Shown in pieces: positions 11,379 through 22,989 of a stretch of DNA of 64,000 nucleotides. The first letter of the stretch is position 1. Every line of letters begins with the position of its first letter. The translations under genes and the position numbers were made by a program. The notes beneath the pieces are model-generated. The model did no database searches. It worked only from the letters and a program-made list of their open reading frames with translations, and was not told the DNA's origin. Source of the DNA: Bactrocera neohumeralis. Its lineage: Eukaryota > Arthropoda > Insecta > Diptera > Tephritidae. The stretch covers positions 53,311,109-53,375,108 of the forward strand of contig NC_065920.1 in NCBI RefSeq assembly GCF_024586455.1, read 5' to 3'.

Positions 11379-11456
11379 AATCTTTTAGTATTACTTCAAC
11401 ACTAGAGCGACGCGCCATTGCTGGTCATGAATGAACACAAAGTGCAAGTCATATGA
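11379..11456 (+). other. possible non-coding internal exon
   Basis: A strong acceptor (long T run then ATTTCAG, ending 11378) and a strong donor (GAG|GTAAGTG at 11457) bracket 78 bp. All three frames contain stops, so if it is real it is a 5' UTR exon. It could belong with the candidate first exon at 5700-5964, but joining that ATG frame here reaches a stop quickly. Confidence 0.3.
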
Positions 11457-11679
11457 GGTAAGTGCTATTTAATTTAAGCTAATTGTTACTGTTTCTTGTG
11501 TCGAACAAAAGGGTAAACGGAGAATTTTAGTCCATTGTGAGTTCAGTATTAAATCGCATTCGTTCATAACCGTATTTCCAGCAATTTGTTGCTAATTCTA
11601 TACTGCAACAAAAGTAGCGTCTGCGACTCAGCTTAGTGGCTTCCATATAATTGACTTTTTACATTACGTATTACATAAA

Positions 11680-12180
11680 GGGTGATCCATATCGAGATTC
11701 CCTACTGTTTTAAAGGAAAAATACAGAAACTTCAAGGTTAATGGGGAATGTTTATTATCATTTGAAAGAACATCCTTTGGCATTTACTTTTTGAAGATAA
11801 TATCTTGCAAATGTTAGCCGCGTCAGATAGTTCTTCCGTTGCGTCCTAGTTTCGATGACTCGTTCGAGCATTTCGATTGGTAACTGGCGAATGACACGCG
11901 TGTTGCTTTACTCCAAGGTCTGAGTCGAAGCGGAATTGTTCCCATAGACTTTAGAATTTATATATCTCCCTAGGAAAAAGTCTAACGGTGTGATCACAAG
12001 ATCTTGGTGGCCAATCGACCGGCCCAAAACGTGAAATTACCTGCTCACCAAAGTGTTCTCTCAATAAATCCATTGATTGATGCGATGTGTGAGAAGTGGG
12101 GTGGGGATTGTTGAAACCAAATGTCGCTGAGATCACAAGCTTCAATTTCAGGTATCAAGTAGTCGGATATCATGGCGCAA
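11680..12180 (-). pseudogene. DD41D Tc1/mariner-like element (rosa-like), C-terminal fragment
   Basis: The end near 11680 (AAAGGGTGATCCATATCGAG) is the terminal repeat of this family. Minus-strand frames give DYLIPEIEACDLSDIWFQQ, then HQSMDLLREHFGEQVISRFG and PVDWPPRSCD, the DDE region of the family seen best at 16550-17675. The second catalytic Asp after FQQ has been lost by a small indel. The N-terminal half is absent. Confidence 0.8.
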
Positions 12181-12689
12181 CAATTAAAACGTCCTTATCA
12201 CTATCCGTCCTGTGTCGTTATAACTTGTCAACAGTTCTTTCACCCTTCGTCCTTATAATTTCGTACCAGAAAATAGAAAATATTTGGAGAAGATTCAATA
12301 ATTTTCTTATAATAAAAGAAGGTTTTAATCGACTTAAGAACAGATTTGAAGTACTAAATATCATTCAAAGCTCTATAAAAGTTCTCCATATTTCACCAGC
12401 TCTTTAAGTTTTCTAGGTGTCTATAACTGTTATATCACTTAAGCTTAAATTAATTTGGATATCTTAGTGACCATGAGGCATATTAAAGCGCTTAACTCAT
12501 AGTTACCACCCAAAGCTCTACGGTAGAGTTTATATATAGTATAGATAAGCTAGTTTTGGTCGTAGACGTGATCTTCAGGTTGAGCCCAATTGGTCAACAA
12601 GAACGTTGGTTCTTTGTGATTCCCTAAACTCCTAGATATGGAACACGTCACTCTTCTAGTTCGACGAAGCTTTCAGAGCCTGCCACAAG
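12181..12689. other. intergenic, nothing recognised
   Basis: There is no supported gene. The open frame that begins at 12096 starts inside the transposon relic and has no domain. Confidence 0.5.
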
Positions 12690-13100
12690 TTTATTTAGGC
12701 GGTTAATATCAGCCCCGCCAATTCTCCCAAGTTCGCATAAGGTAAACAAGATATGTAAATTCACTGCATGTGCACCTATTGTACAGTGTCCAGTCAGAAC
12801 ACGTATGTATATTTAGTCGTTCACCAGCGCTTGTTAAGCTTGCTTGAAATGCAGATAAGGGAACCTTCTTAGCGAGCTCATAACCTTCGGAGTTTTCAGC
12901 GATTCCGCTGTGACCAGACACCCAATCAAGTCTGTTAATAAGTTTAGCAAAGTAAATTGATGCTACTGATGAAGAAAGCAAACTCTCTTTGTCTGGTATT
13001 GTGCGCCTTGTTATCCAGTTCTAAGCAAGTATTACCGCTCTACTATCGGAGTGAATGCACATTTCACCGACAGTAGTCTCCCCCACCAACACTTTCCTTA
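12690..13100 (-). pseudogene. non-LTR retrotransposon RNase H relic
   Basis: The minus strand encodes CIHSDSRAV (the DS-A motif), then LDWVSGHSGIAENSEGYELA, the typical late RNase H motif (W-V-P-G-H-x-G-x-x-G-N-E-x-A-D-E-L-A). Several expected residues are replaced (for example NERAD to NSEGY). No upstream reverse transcriptase is visible. Confidence 0.75.
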
Positions 13101-14700
13101 AGCTTTCAATCATTTATGATAAATCTCATCTCTGCATATTCTTCTAAGGTATTTGCGTAGAAAAGAAACCGCCAGTAGATGGTTCTGTGATGCAGTAATC
13201 TAAGTCGTCAGGGACGCACAAAATTTTTTTCCAAATAACATTCATTTTTCAAAACTGTTCCATTGCCAAATTACTGGATCCGCAGCTGACCAGACAACAA
13301 CCTCATAAAACATTATTAGTTTGTCTACTGTTTTGCCAAGGCAGGTCACCACTTTGGGTGAGAGACCCCAGCTGTTTGCAGTCATATAAGACCAGTATAA
13401 AGCTACTAATGTCTTTCTTACTCTCCTCAGTGTTTGGCTGCCTCATAAGCTGCCTGTCTACCCAAGATAAGCCGCAAGTACTTGACACTGCCTGCGTATT
13501 GAAAACTAAAGCCTCTCAGTGTAAAGAGAAAAACGAAGTATTTTACCTCAATAAAAGAATTCAATAAGTAACATCAAGAGTATCTAGGGCAGAATCTTAA
13601 TAATACCAACCAAAAATCAGTCAAGAACTGCAAAGGCTAAGAGTTTAATTTTTTGAGTGCGAAAAATTACCAAATTTAACTTAACATATTTTTTAAAGCG
13701 CTCAACTGCGACTCAACTCAGAGTTGTTTCGTGCTGTGCGATTTTAAAATGCAACCCTAATTAACACACAAATTTATTTAACGACGATAACGCATTTCAT
13801 GCTCTGCAGCAGCAACACTCAATTTATTTTCATTTAAGATATCAGCTGCACAGACGACTGCCATCCTTTTTGGAAGTATTAAAAACTCGGCACTGTTTTT
13901 ATGAGACAAGAACTCACTCAGCTAAACTTCCCAGCCACTCCACCACCGCTCCAACAATCAGCAACCGCCAGCCAATTTCCTGCATTTTCAAGTTTTCATT
14001 GCGGTTTAGTAATTTTCAGTGGTCTCACTTCTTTCACACTCCTAAAGCCGTATGACGACCACAAGCAGCTTGTTTCTGTATGTGGCACGAAGCTGTTTTT
14101 TGCTTCCCTAAAGCGTTTTGTTTTAGGGAAAATGGGAACAGAGAATACGGCGGTATGCCTCCTCTCTCTCACGCTCTCTGCAGCTTTAAGAAAGAAAAAA
14201 ATTTATAATAAACTGCAGGCAAAAAAGCGAAGACGAATATCCATCATCATTCATAATTTTTTAGCGTTGCGGTCAGACCGCTTGGGCTACTGGTGTGTGT
14301 GTTACTTTGGAGGAAAGCTTCATCATTTGAAAGCATTATTTGTACGACTCGTATGTCTTAAATTGACGTAAGTTTTATGGTATATAAGAAATTTTGGCAA
14401 GTTAGTTTTAAAGTTCAGAAATTAAATTTATATGTATTTTTACTTCGACAAATGTGGCTCGTGTCTTCAAATGACCTTCTAATCTTAAAAAGTCTAAGAT
14501 TTGTGATTTGACAAAAGCACAGTCAAGGAAAGAAATTTAGAAAGTAATAAGTAAATATTTGATTACCTGTTTAAAAAAGAACTCAAATTGTCTGCCAGAC
14601 TTTCATGGGAGATTGATGGATATTTGCCTGGCTTGATGAGGCAGGACACTGAAATAAGAAGGTGAATGGATCAATATCAAAAGATATTTTCATATCATGA
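13101..14700. other. intergenic, no supported gene
   Basis: A 156-codon open frame at 13901-14371 (plus) has no recognisable domain, no splice context and an ordinary composition. I do not call it a gene. The stretch may be unique host sequence. Confidence 0.4.
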
Positions 14701-14704
14701 GTAG

Positions 14705-14887
14705 TTAAACCAGCCAGATCATGGAATAACACACCGTAAGGCTTTTTCCAAGGGGAATTTGTAAAGTCTAAAGTCTATGAGAAAAATTCATCTTCAATTT
14801 TGGTCTTGTGTCAAAACATCACGCGTATGGTTCGCCAGTTTCCAGACCATTTGAGACGTGGAACATTTGGAAGGGATAATCTTCCAA

Positions 14888-14949
<62 letters not shown>

Positions 14950-15348
14950 TATTATTATTATTATTATACATGACTAACTTATAATTAAAATTATAGGCTA
15001 GTAGTAAGATAGGAGCAATGGTAGCAAAGACCTTCAGCTCGCGTAATATATTAGATTTTATGGAAGGAAAGAAATAAATTAAATTTTATAGTACAGCCGG
15101 GTGGATTTGAGATATGCTACGATTTTCTTTACATTACCTGTGTTTGGAGTGGACAAGAAAGTTAAAGGATTGTTGCCTTCAAAGAGTTTGGTTCTATTGG
15201 ATTGGAAACTTGTATAATCTAGGTCTTCCAAAAGTATATATCAACGAATGTACTTTCGAATGATAAGAAACATTCTCCATTAAATTTAAAGTTCCTGTGT
15301 TTTTCTTTGAAAACTAGGTAACCTCGAAATGGATCACTCTTTATTTAC
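14705..15348 (+). pseudogene. DD41D element, 3' part, split by a retroposon
   Basis: 14705-14880 aligns by eye with the region after the WPPRSCD motif of the copies at 16550 and 61229 (ATAACAC-CGT..., GTAAAGTCTAAAG..., CAAAACATCA). 15238-15348 is the 3' UTR and terminal repeat (CATTAAATTTAAAGTTCCTG; ACCTCGAAATGGATCACTC). The interruption is the insertion at 14894-15223. The reading frame is destroyed. Confidence 0.75.
14880..15237 (-). mobile_element. short retroposon with (TAA)n tail and 14-bp target duplication
   Basis: TCTTCCAAAAGTAT occurs at 14880-14893 and again at 15224-15237. Between them is a ~75-bp (TTA)n run followed by about 255 bp of non-repeated sequence. Read on the minus strand this is a 5'-truncated retroposon with a (TAA)n tail, the tail type of I-clade non-LTR elements. 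No protein domain is retained. Confidence 0.75.
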
Positions 15349-15589
15349 AAAAAATTATTTTAACGAATTCCTTCAAGAATACGAAATGTTATTTCACTGC
15401 TAATTGAAGGAGAAAAGAATAAAAAATTAATGACGAATCGAACAAGCAATTGGTGTAATCAGATAGAGGCAGAATACTACTTGTGGTAGTGGTATGAAGC
15501 GTCCACAGCTTCTTATGTAATATATTCAACTTTATACATTTTTTTTTTGCTTAATATAAAAATCTTTGAACAAGAGAGCGAAACCCAAA

Positions 15590-16075
15590 TATAGAGAGCA
15601 GGAGTAGCAAAGGGTCGTATACTACTATTTATAAAACCTCATAGGTCTAATTTCGATCTACGAGTCGAAGCAGAAACATAACAAAATCGGTTTGTTTCTA
15701 AAGTGGTTGGTTACTGGTCATATAAAGTGGGTTATTTACGACAACGTCAAGCGAAAATGGTTGTGATCAAACCGCTGTAATCCGACGCAAACAGTGTTCC
15801 AGCCAGGATTGACGATCGAGAAGGTTTTGCTACGAGTTTGGTGGTATTGACAGATAATAATATATTACAGCTATTCTTCTAGCAACAAACTCTTAATTCG
15901 GACCTACAGCGTCAACAAAAAACCGTCTAAGAGAAGCCATCGACCCGAAGACCCCAGCTTTGGTCAATAAAATAAGTACTGTATGCAATCAGACGCTAGA
16001 CAAGACATATTGATGGTGACTCGGCTAAAACTCCGGTGCTTGGCTGGGCTGATTCCAGTTTTTTTCTGTAGGAAC
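15590..16075 (+). pseudogene. mariner transposase relic, catalytic region
   Basis: The plus-strand frame reads VTGHIKWVIYDNVKRKWLWS, corresponding to the mariner block V-T-G-D-E-K-W-V-T-Y-D-N. The first catalytic Asp is replaced by His. Then come a KPGLT-like block (PGLTIEKVLLRVWW) and remnants of the Gln-Asp-Asn-Ala-Arg region. It is the same broad mariner type as the deleted element at 54468-55009. Confidence 0.75.
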
Positions 16076-16549
16076 GACAGTTTTCAAAAAATTTAATATT
16101 AAAATAATGTTGAGCTGCTGAGATTGGGGAGTTAGTAATGTTCTATCACTTCAATATCTCTTATTTCAATTTGTGAAGTCGCCAAAAAATTAGTCCTGTA
16201 ATCTTTGTCGCTTCGAATATCTAACTAACTTAATAGAATCTAATATTTGCCATGGCTTCACCGCTGATGTAAAGAACTTTAGACCTATAACTGGAAATTC
16301 AAATCAGATTAGGTTTATCATGAAGTTTTTAACACCCAAAAGGAAATATCGGAGGTCCTATAAAGTACATTCATATATATGTAAATAATAAGCGTGAAGA
16401 ACTGCATCAGTCCGTCCATGCGTTTCAGTATAAGAGAACTAATCCCTCAGTATTTGAGATATTAATCTGAAATATTCCACACATCTTTTCCTCCTTAAGA
16501 AACGCCGATATCGGACTAATATAGCATATGTATAGCTGCCTTACGGACA

Positions 16550-17675
16550 GATCACAATCATGTCGTGAGTCGTGTCAAGCTACCATGTTATTTGTGTTCA
16601 GTATTGTTTGGCTTTTCATCATGGAAAGACTTACGCCTGAACAACGTTTACAAATCGTTCAACTTTATTACGAAAATTCACGTTCTGTAAAGAAAGTGTT
16701 TGGCACGCTTAGCTCAACTTATGGTCAACATAGTGGCCTACAGAGCATACTATTGGCAACACCATCACCCATTTTGAGCTCAGCATTCATTAGTGAATAA
16801 TATTCGAACGAATAGACCACGTCCAGCACGCAGTGAAGAAAATATAGCAGACGTAGCTGAGAGTGTCGATTCCGTGGAGAGTCGATTCGTTGAAGCCGCT
16901 CGACTTTCCCAAGCGACATCGTTCGCTCTATGGGATCTTGAAAAGTTCGAAGAAGATCCGACGTTTTTTAGCCAAATTTTTTTCAGAGATGAGGCTTATT
17001 TCTGACTCAAATGTATGTAAACAAGAAAAATTGCCATCTTTAGGCTGAAGAGCATGCTGAAGAGATTCAAAAGCTGCCAGTTCATCAGAAAAACCAGGTG
17101 TGGTTTGTGGGCTGGTGGAATCATCGGTCATATTTCTTCAAAAATGATGCCGGGGAGAACGTAGCCGTCAATGGCGACCGTTATTGCGCCTTGATAACTG
17201 ACTATTTGAAGCCTGAAATTGAAGCTCGTTATCTCGGCGCCATTTGGTTTCAACAAGACGACGCCACTTCCCACACAGCGCATCAATCAATGGATTTATT
17301 GAGAGAACACTACCGTGAGCAGACAATTTCACATTTTGGGCCGGTCGATTGGCCACCAAGATCTTGTGACCTCACACCGTTAGACTTTTTCCTAAGGGGA
17401 TATATAAAGTCTATGCGGCCTACCCCGCTTCGATTAAAGCCTTGCAGCAAAACATCAAGCATGTCATTCGCCATATACCAGTCGAAATGCTCGAACGAGT
17501 CATCGAAAATTGGACTCAACGGATGGGTCATCTGAGACATAACATTTAAAAGAGATAAGCTTCAAAAACTATATGACAAGGAATGTTCTTTCGAATTTCG
17601 AATTTAAATTCCAAGTCCGTGTTTTTTCTTAAAAACAAAATAGGAAACCACGAAATGGACCACCCTTTATATACC
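16550..17675 (+). pseudogene. DD41D Tc1/mariner-like transposase (rosa-like), most complete copy
   Basis: The frame starts at 16621 (MERLTPEQRLQIVQLYYENS, the first helix-turn-helix). After frameshifts come NIADVAESVDS, LEKFEEDPTFF, FRDEAYF (first catalytic Asp), NDAGENVAVNGDRYCALITD, WFQQDDATSHTA (second Asp) and CDLTPLDFF (third Asp). I count 41 residues between the second and third Asp, so this is a DD41D element, the spacing known from the rosa elements of Ceratitis. The 3' terminal repeat (CACGAAATGGACCACCCTTT) is at 17649-17668. The left terminal repeat is not clear. At least two frameshifts make it inactive, although all three catalytic Asps remain. Confidence 0.85.
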
Positions 17676-18639
17676 CTTTTATGTATTTCTTCTTTTGTAT
17701 TCTGAAATAAATTCGTTACTTCCTTTAAAACCTATCGGCGATTTCTATAACAAATCGCTTTTCTAACACTTCGATACCACAGCCGAAGTTTCTACCGTTC
17801 TACCACTGAACTCTTTATTCATCAGCGGCGACTGATGGTCTGTCGATTACATTACGCAAAAACACTGACTGGTAAATTGTAAGCCACGGCTTGTCGGTCG
17901 CAATTAAAACTTCTAAAATTGAAATTAAATTTGCATTAAAGTGGGCTACAATTTCTCCCACCCTACCAACGCTTAGCCAACGCTTAGGCTTCATATCTTT
18001 TGCCGATTACTTGCAGCGCTGACCATTTACCAACAGTTGTTGCTGTTGCTCGCTTGCAACTTTGCATGACTTTATGGCATCGTCGAGTTGTTTTGTAATG
18101 CTCATATTTCAGCGCAGATCAAAAATAATTAAAAGAATGTGCGTTGCTAATTCAGCGCTTATAATGCTGGCAACTTTCAAGTCTTAATACACACACACAT
18201 ACAAACATGTTACATAAGTTAGTATGTGTTTCACCAGGTCCAACAGGATTTCTGTGGGTTTTCTCTCGTTTTACTGCGCAGTAACGACGGCTAACTAACG
18301 GTAAGCTAATTTTCCTAATTGAATTTCTGGTATTTGATAGAGAAGTTGTTATCGATATCACTTGAAATTAGTTGGTCAACTTTGTAAGCACCGTAAAATC
18401 AGTTTAACTGCATCTGATTCGACAATTAATGGTCAGTTGATTGAATTTTTATATTAAGAAGTTTTATAAATCCTTTGATTTGTGGTTGCACTCCCAAGCG
18501 AAAACATTTAAGAATGCAATGATAAAGTGATCATCGCCGATAAATCGATCGATCGATAAATCTCAAGAACTGGGTCAAAATAAAGTAAGAGGGTAGGAGA
18601 TGCAGTCTTTTGTTATGTTTGAAGATAGCGGACCACTGT
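17676..18639. other. intergenic, unique-looking
   Basis: No gene, repeat or RNA is recognised. The sequence has a more balanced composition than most of the window and may include host regulatory DNA, but nothing specific supports that. Confidence 0.4.
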
Positions 18640-19075
18640 AGTTTCTTTCAAGCGGAGATGGCTGCCAACAAGGTACCTGCAGTTGCTCCGAAGTGCAGCT
18701 TCCTTCAGAGATGCGTGCATTCACTTCGATAGCCGAGCAACTATACTCAGCTCACAGCAAAATCACCGGAAACTGCAAAGCCGATAAACTTGCTAGGGAG
18801 GGCACTCTTATCCCAATTTCATTCGATTGGAAACGTGTAGGTTTTCCGTTGTCATCTTCCGTTCGAGCGCTGGACCTCAAGTAACTCGACAACCGCTGGT
18901 CAACAACCAGAACTTGTGCAAATGCGAGTCTCTTCTGATCCAGAGTGAACCGTAAGAAGTCCTCCGAACTACTTACAATTGGCAAAGTCAGTTGTAGGTG
19001 CTCAGACTGCATATTGTCGAACGCTCTTAGCCAAAGCTATAAGGAGGAAGGCATGGTGCTATCATCTTGTCCTTT
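18640..19075 (+). pseudogene. non-LTR retrotransposon RNase H relic
   Basis: The plus-strand frame has HSKITGNCKADKLAREGTL, the late RNase H motif (H-x-x-I-x-G-N-x-x-A-D-x-L-A). Then come RWSTTRTCANA and VNRKKSSELLTI, the conserved region just downstream in R1/LOA-type elements. Broken by frameshifts after about 19020. Confidence 0.75.
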
Positions 19076-19079
19076 TCTT

Positions 19080-19560
19080 CTATTTCCCGGCTTTTGCCAA
19101 ACTGAGATTGAAATATCTCGGTAGACACAAGTTCGGCGTACCTGGTCGGTTAACATGACCCGATAACGATCGCCATTGAGGATACGTTCTCACCGGCATC
19201 ATTTTTGAAAAAATATCCATCCACCGGCCCACAATCCACACCAAACCGTAATTTTTTCTGAATGAAATTACAGTTCTTGAGTCTCTTGAGGTTGCTCTTC
19301 GTCCCAAATTTTGCTTTTTTACATACCCATTGAGCCAGAAATGTGCATCATCGCTGAACAAAATTTGGCTCGTAAACGTCGGATCTTCTTGGAAATTGTC
19401 AAGAGCGAAGCAATGTCACTTGTGAAGGTCAAGCGGCTTGAGATCTCGACGTAAAATGCGCTAAAACGTTCCATACGTTAGTCCGAGTTACTGCGAACGG
19501 CACCGAATCGACTCTCCACGGTCTTCATACACACTCTCACATGCGGCTGCTATACTTTCT
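19080..19560 (-). pseudogene. DD41D element fragment, central part
   Basis: The minus-strand frame has MFSDDAHFWLNGYVKKQN, the first catalytic Asp block of this family (S-D-E-A-H-F), followed after a frame change by NDAGE... and NGDRYRVM-like segments. Neither terminus is present. Confidence 0.75.
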
Positions 19561-20699
19561 GCACTGAATGCTGGACCTCAAAAAGAAGAAAAAAGGCTAT
19601 TGAAAAAAGTACTTCTACTTGGTATATATACTACTACTACTATTTAAAATTTATTTTACATACATATGTAAAGAAGTCCCAGCTTTCTTTAAAATCACAC
19701 TATTTTTACCCATTCGCAACCCATAACTCTACAAGTCGATTCAAACTATACTCACTAAAGCATATGCTATGCATACCATATTTTTCTTATGAAATAAATT
19801 TTATAAAAACTATGTAGCTGCACTTCCATGCTCCTTTGAGAGCTCATGTGTTTGCAGTCATGTGACCCCTCTTTGCTGACATAAAACGAGTAATAAAACC
19901 AAAAATATTCTGGAATTCAAAATACTAAAGTGGCTTTCTTGCCAGTATGATCAACAACTAGAACGGACATTAAATTCAGTCTTCATTCGTTTTCTTTTTC
20001 ATTTTTTGAAGACTCGTAAAAGACAAGTGGGGTGCCAATTATTTTGCTACTTGCTGTAGTTTGAAGATGTCATAAAAGCAGTGGACTTTGGAAATAAAAA
20101 AACATTGAAAGTACTGTGCATATGTCATATACTCGTATGTATATCATATATGTATATGTAAGTATATAAGGACGAATGCATAAGTGAGTAAACCCATAAC
20201 ATATTTGGAGCATATGTTCAAACAGTTGGTGCATAAATTGGATAAATTGGTTGCTGTATGTAAAGTGCTGATGGAGATGCATGGGAGTAGTTTTTGGCAT
20301 ATTGCCTTTATTTAACAGGCATTCTTCAGAAAATTCAATTTATTAGATACAAGATGTAAAATCGATTTTCACAAGCTTCTATAGAGGCGAATTTTTCACC
20401 AGAAAAATCATACGCCATAAACAGGAACAGTTAGTAATCACTTGATGTTAGGGCTAAAAGTTGGATGCATAAAAATATCACAGCTAAACTTCCACAGCAT
20501 CCAGCGAGTCACTATCAATATATTTATGTGGCCGGGCGCTAGCCGGATAAAACACAATTCATATTCTATTGGTAAAAGCTCGCCGCTTTTGGGCGCATAC
20601 TTCCATAAGATGGTCCAATTGTTGGCAATACAGATCCAAGTTAAGAGTTAGATCAAACACATCTCACCAAACACATAGGAAAACCTTCCTGACCGACAA
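19561..20699. other. intergenic, no gene seen
   Basis: AT-rich sequence with short TATG/ATAC runs near 20118-20165. The open frames are short and featureless. Confidence 0.45.
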
Positions 20700-21350
20700 T
20701 CTTAGCTCGGCCCAAGAGGTGTTTTTCGATTTTGCTCCCTTTCGACCAAAAATAGCGTTTGTATTGCTCAGGGGGTATTGGACTCAGTCCGACCCTGATG
20801 TGTTCCAGCGGATCATAACTAGTAATAAATCATGGGCTTATGATTATGACGTAGAAACCAAAACTGAATCATCCCGATGGAAGTTGTCACCTGAGCCAAG
20901 ACCGAAAAAGCCTGGCAAGTTAGGTCAAATGTGAAGATTTTGCTAAGGGTTTTCTTCGATTGCAGGGACATCTTGATATCTTGCCAAAAGGCCGTGCGGT
21001 CCATAAAAAATATTACCTGCTAGTTTTGATAAGATTTGTGGAAGAACAAAAATTGTCTATGGCACCATAATAACGCCCTTGCTCCCACATCGCTGTTTGT
21101 GCAAGAATATTTGCCAAAAACAACACATTAATGGTGCCGCAGCCGCCGTATTCTCCAGACCTGGTCCCATGAGACTCCCAAAATTGAAGTGGTCCATGAA
21201 AGGACCTTTGAGGAGATAAAACTGCATCAAAGGAGGAGCTGAGCAAGATCTTACTATTTTAAGTGCTTTGAGGATTGAATGAAAAGCTGGCAGAAGTGCA
21301 ATATATCTGGACGCGATTACTTTGAAGGGAATAAAATAGATATTCATGAA
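20700..21350 (+). pseudogene. mariner transposase relic
   Basis: Plus-strand blocks in order are VFQRIITSNKSWAYDYDVET (expected G-D-E-S-W, here S-N-K-S-W, so the first Asp is lost), KTESSRWK, RPKKPGKL, WHHNNAPAH-like (second Asp replaced by Asn) and PPYSPDLVP followed by a stop and D. Two of the three catalytic positions are mutated and there are many frameshifts. Confidence 0.8.
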
Positions 21351-21379
21351 CAAATAAACTTTTTCCTAAGAAATTGGAT

Positions 21380-21560
21380 AAATCAGGGCTAGAGTTATGC
21401 ACTGTGACTTTTAGTTTACTCAAAGGAGACAAAGTAGTGCTACTTTGGACTGAGTAGGCAATTGAAAAGTAAAGTCCTCTTCCAATGAACAAAGACCAAA
21501 CTCTACAATTCCCTCATCATTTCGATGAGTCGGTCTTGCGGGGATATCAAGAAAGTAATA
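21380..21560 (+). pseudogene. probable non-LTR reverse transcriptase fragment
   Basis: The stretch ...CGAACAAAGACCAAACTCTA-type sequence (here AATGAACAAAGACCAAACTC) followed by CAATTCCCTCATCATTTC corresponds to the K-T-K-x-x-L-Y-x-S-L-I-I block of retrotransposon ORF2 proteins. It is short and has no catalytic motif, so it is tentative. Confidence 0.35.
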
Positions 21561-21679
21561 GGACTGAGTAGATTTAAAAAAAATTATTCAACCAATCGTT
21601 ACAATTCTTTAAAAATTTTAAAATAAAGCGCTGCCTGCTCGATTTCCAAGCATTGAAGGCGTCACGGAAGGCATTCTCC

Positions 21680-21955
21680 AGAATAGACTTGAGAGCCGAG
21701 GTGTATGCTGCTTGGATCCCTTCTGTCGTCTTTAAATGCTTGCCTTTCATCGACCTTTTCAGGCAACGAAACCAAAAAAGTCCGGAGGGGCCTCATCTGG
21801 AATAGGTAGCTGTTCACAAGAAAGTCGATGTGACATATTTCCATTCGCCGCAATTTTTGGTCGTCAGTGAGCACTTTTAGGATCATCTTCGCGCACACCC
21901 TCCGTCACAATGTGATGAACCACAGATATTGATATATTTAACATCTGGGCAATTA
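21680..21955 (-). pseudogene. mariner transposase fragment
   Basis: The minus-strand frame reads VCAKMILKVLTDDQKLRRME, equivalent to the V-P-x-x-L-T-x-x-Q-K-x-x-R segment between the DNA-binding and catalytic domains of mariner transposases. The remainder is degraded. Confidence 0.7.
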
Positions 21956-21959
21956 ACTT

Positions 21960-22985
21960 GAGACTTGAGTCGATTTACCCATGCCCGTCTGTGCCTGTGA
22001 ATGCATCAGATGCGCCTATCTGATCGGTCCGGTTGTTTTTGTGGGGCGCGGGTAGAAGATTGGGTGCATATAATTGCAGAATGCCCGATGTACTCAGACA
22101 TTAGGGATTTGGGTGGTATGGGGATTAGGGTTAGTTTTTAGTATGAGTGTTGTGTGTTGTGTTGTGTATATTTTGTGTGTCAGTGGGGTCCAATCCCACC
22201 TTCTATATTGGCCACCAGTCCAGAGCAATATGAAAGCTCAACTGGTAGTAGTTCCGGCTACGAGGTCTGACCGGAGACTTCATTCTGGAACCACGGGGAG
22301 CAGGAGCCCTTGGAGGTAACTCCAACCTGCTCATGCGGACTGGCCCCTCGGGGAGTATCGTGGTGGTTGTGGTTTATACCCAAATGCGGGTAGAATTGAC
22401 TTTTTGTCAGTTCGATGTGGAGTTGCATTGCAACTGGGTGCCGGACCCATAGTACGGCAGAGGTTTTAGATGGGCCTCGAACCCTACCAAGGTGGTTAGT
22501 GTGTCCATTCCACACTGCCAATTGGTACTGAAAATGCCTGGCATTTTCAGGGCGCTGATCAACGCATTGATTTGATCCGTTGTACTTTTGAGTACCGTGG
22601 GGTAAGGCTGTCGTCAGCAGGTACCTACGTTAAACATTCCGGTTGTTGTGCCTGTGAATGGTAGTGGCTCTGGTTTGAACGTAAATGCAGGCAGGGCATT
22701 TTGTCCAATGTGGAGTCGCATTGCGGCCGGGTGCTGGACCCAGAGTACGGCAGAGATTTTAGGTCGGCCTCGAACCCGACCAAGGCGGCTAGGGTGTCCC
22801 TATCCACCCGAACCAATTGGAACCAAGGTATAAGTGCAGAAAGCATTCATACTTTGGTTCTCCAAGGTATGAGTGCTGAATGCATTTATGCTTTAGGGCG
22901 CTGATCAACGCATTGTATCGATCTACGTGCTTCTAGCAATAGAAAGCACCGTGAGGTTAGGCCTTCGCAGGCAGGTTCCGATCCA
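21960..22985 (+). mobile_element. R1-clade non-LTR retrotransposon, 5'-truncated 3' end
   Basis: The end of ORF2 is readable at about 22000-22140: SGCFCGARVEDWVHIIAECP then MYSDIRDLGGMGIRV and a stop. C-F-C...H-I-I-A-E-C is the C-terminal Cys-Cys-His-Cys knuckle typical of R1-type elements. About 840 bp of GC-richer 3' UTR follows. It contains a diverged direct repeat with a 293-bp period (22416 to about 22640 against 22709 to about 22940; both begin TGTGGAGT and contain AGGGCGCTGATCAACGCATT). The 5' part of the element is missing. Confidence 0.8.
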
Positions 22986-22989
22986 ATTC

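Noticed and set aside
13901..14371. 156-codon plus-strand open frame
   Set aside because: No known domain, no biased codon use I can see and no splice or polyadenylation context. A frame of this length is not rare in less AT-rich sequence.
14890..14968. (TTA)n as a simple microsatellite
   Set aside because: The exact 14-bp duplication on the far side shows it is the tail of an insertion.
22625..22904. Overlapping open frames on both strands
   Set aside because: They lie in the GC-richer R1 3' UTR, where stops are scarce by composition.
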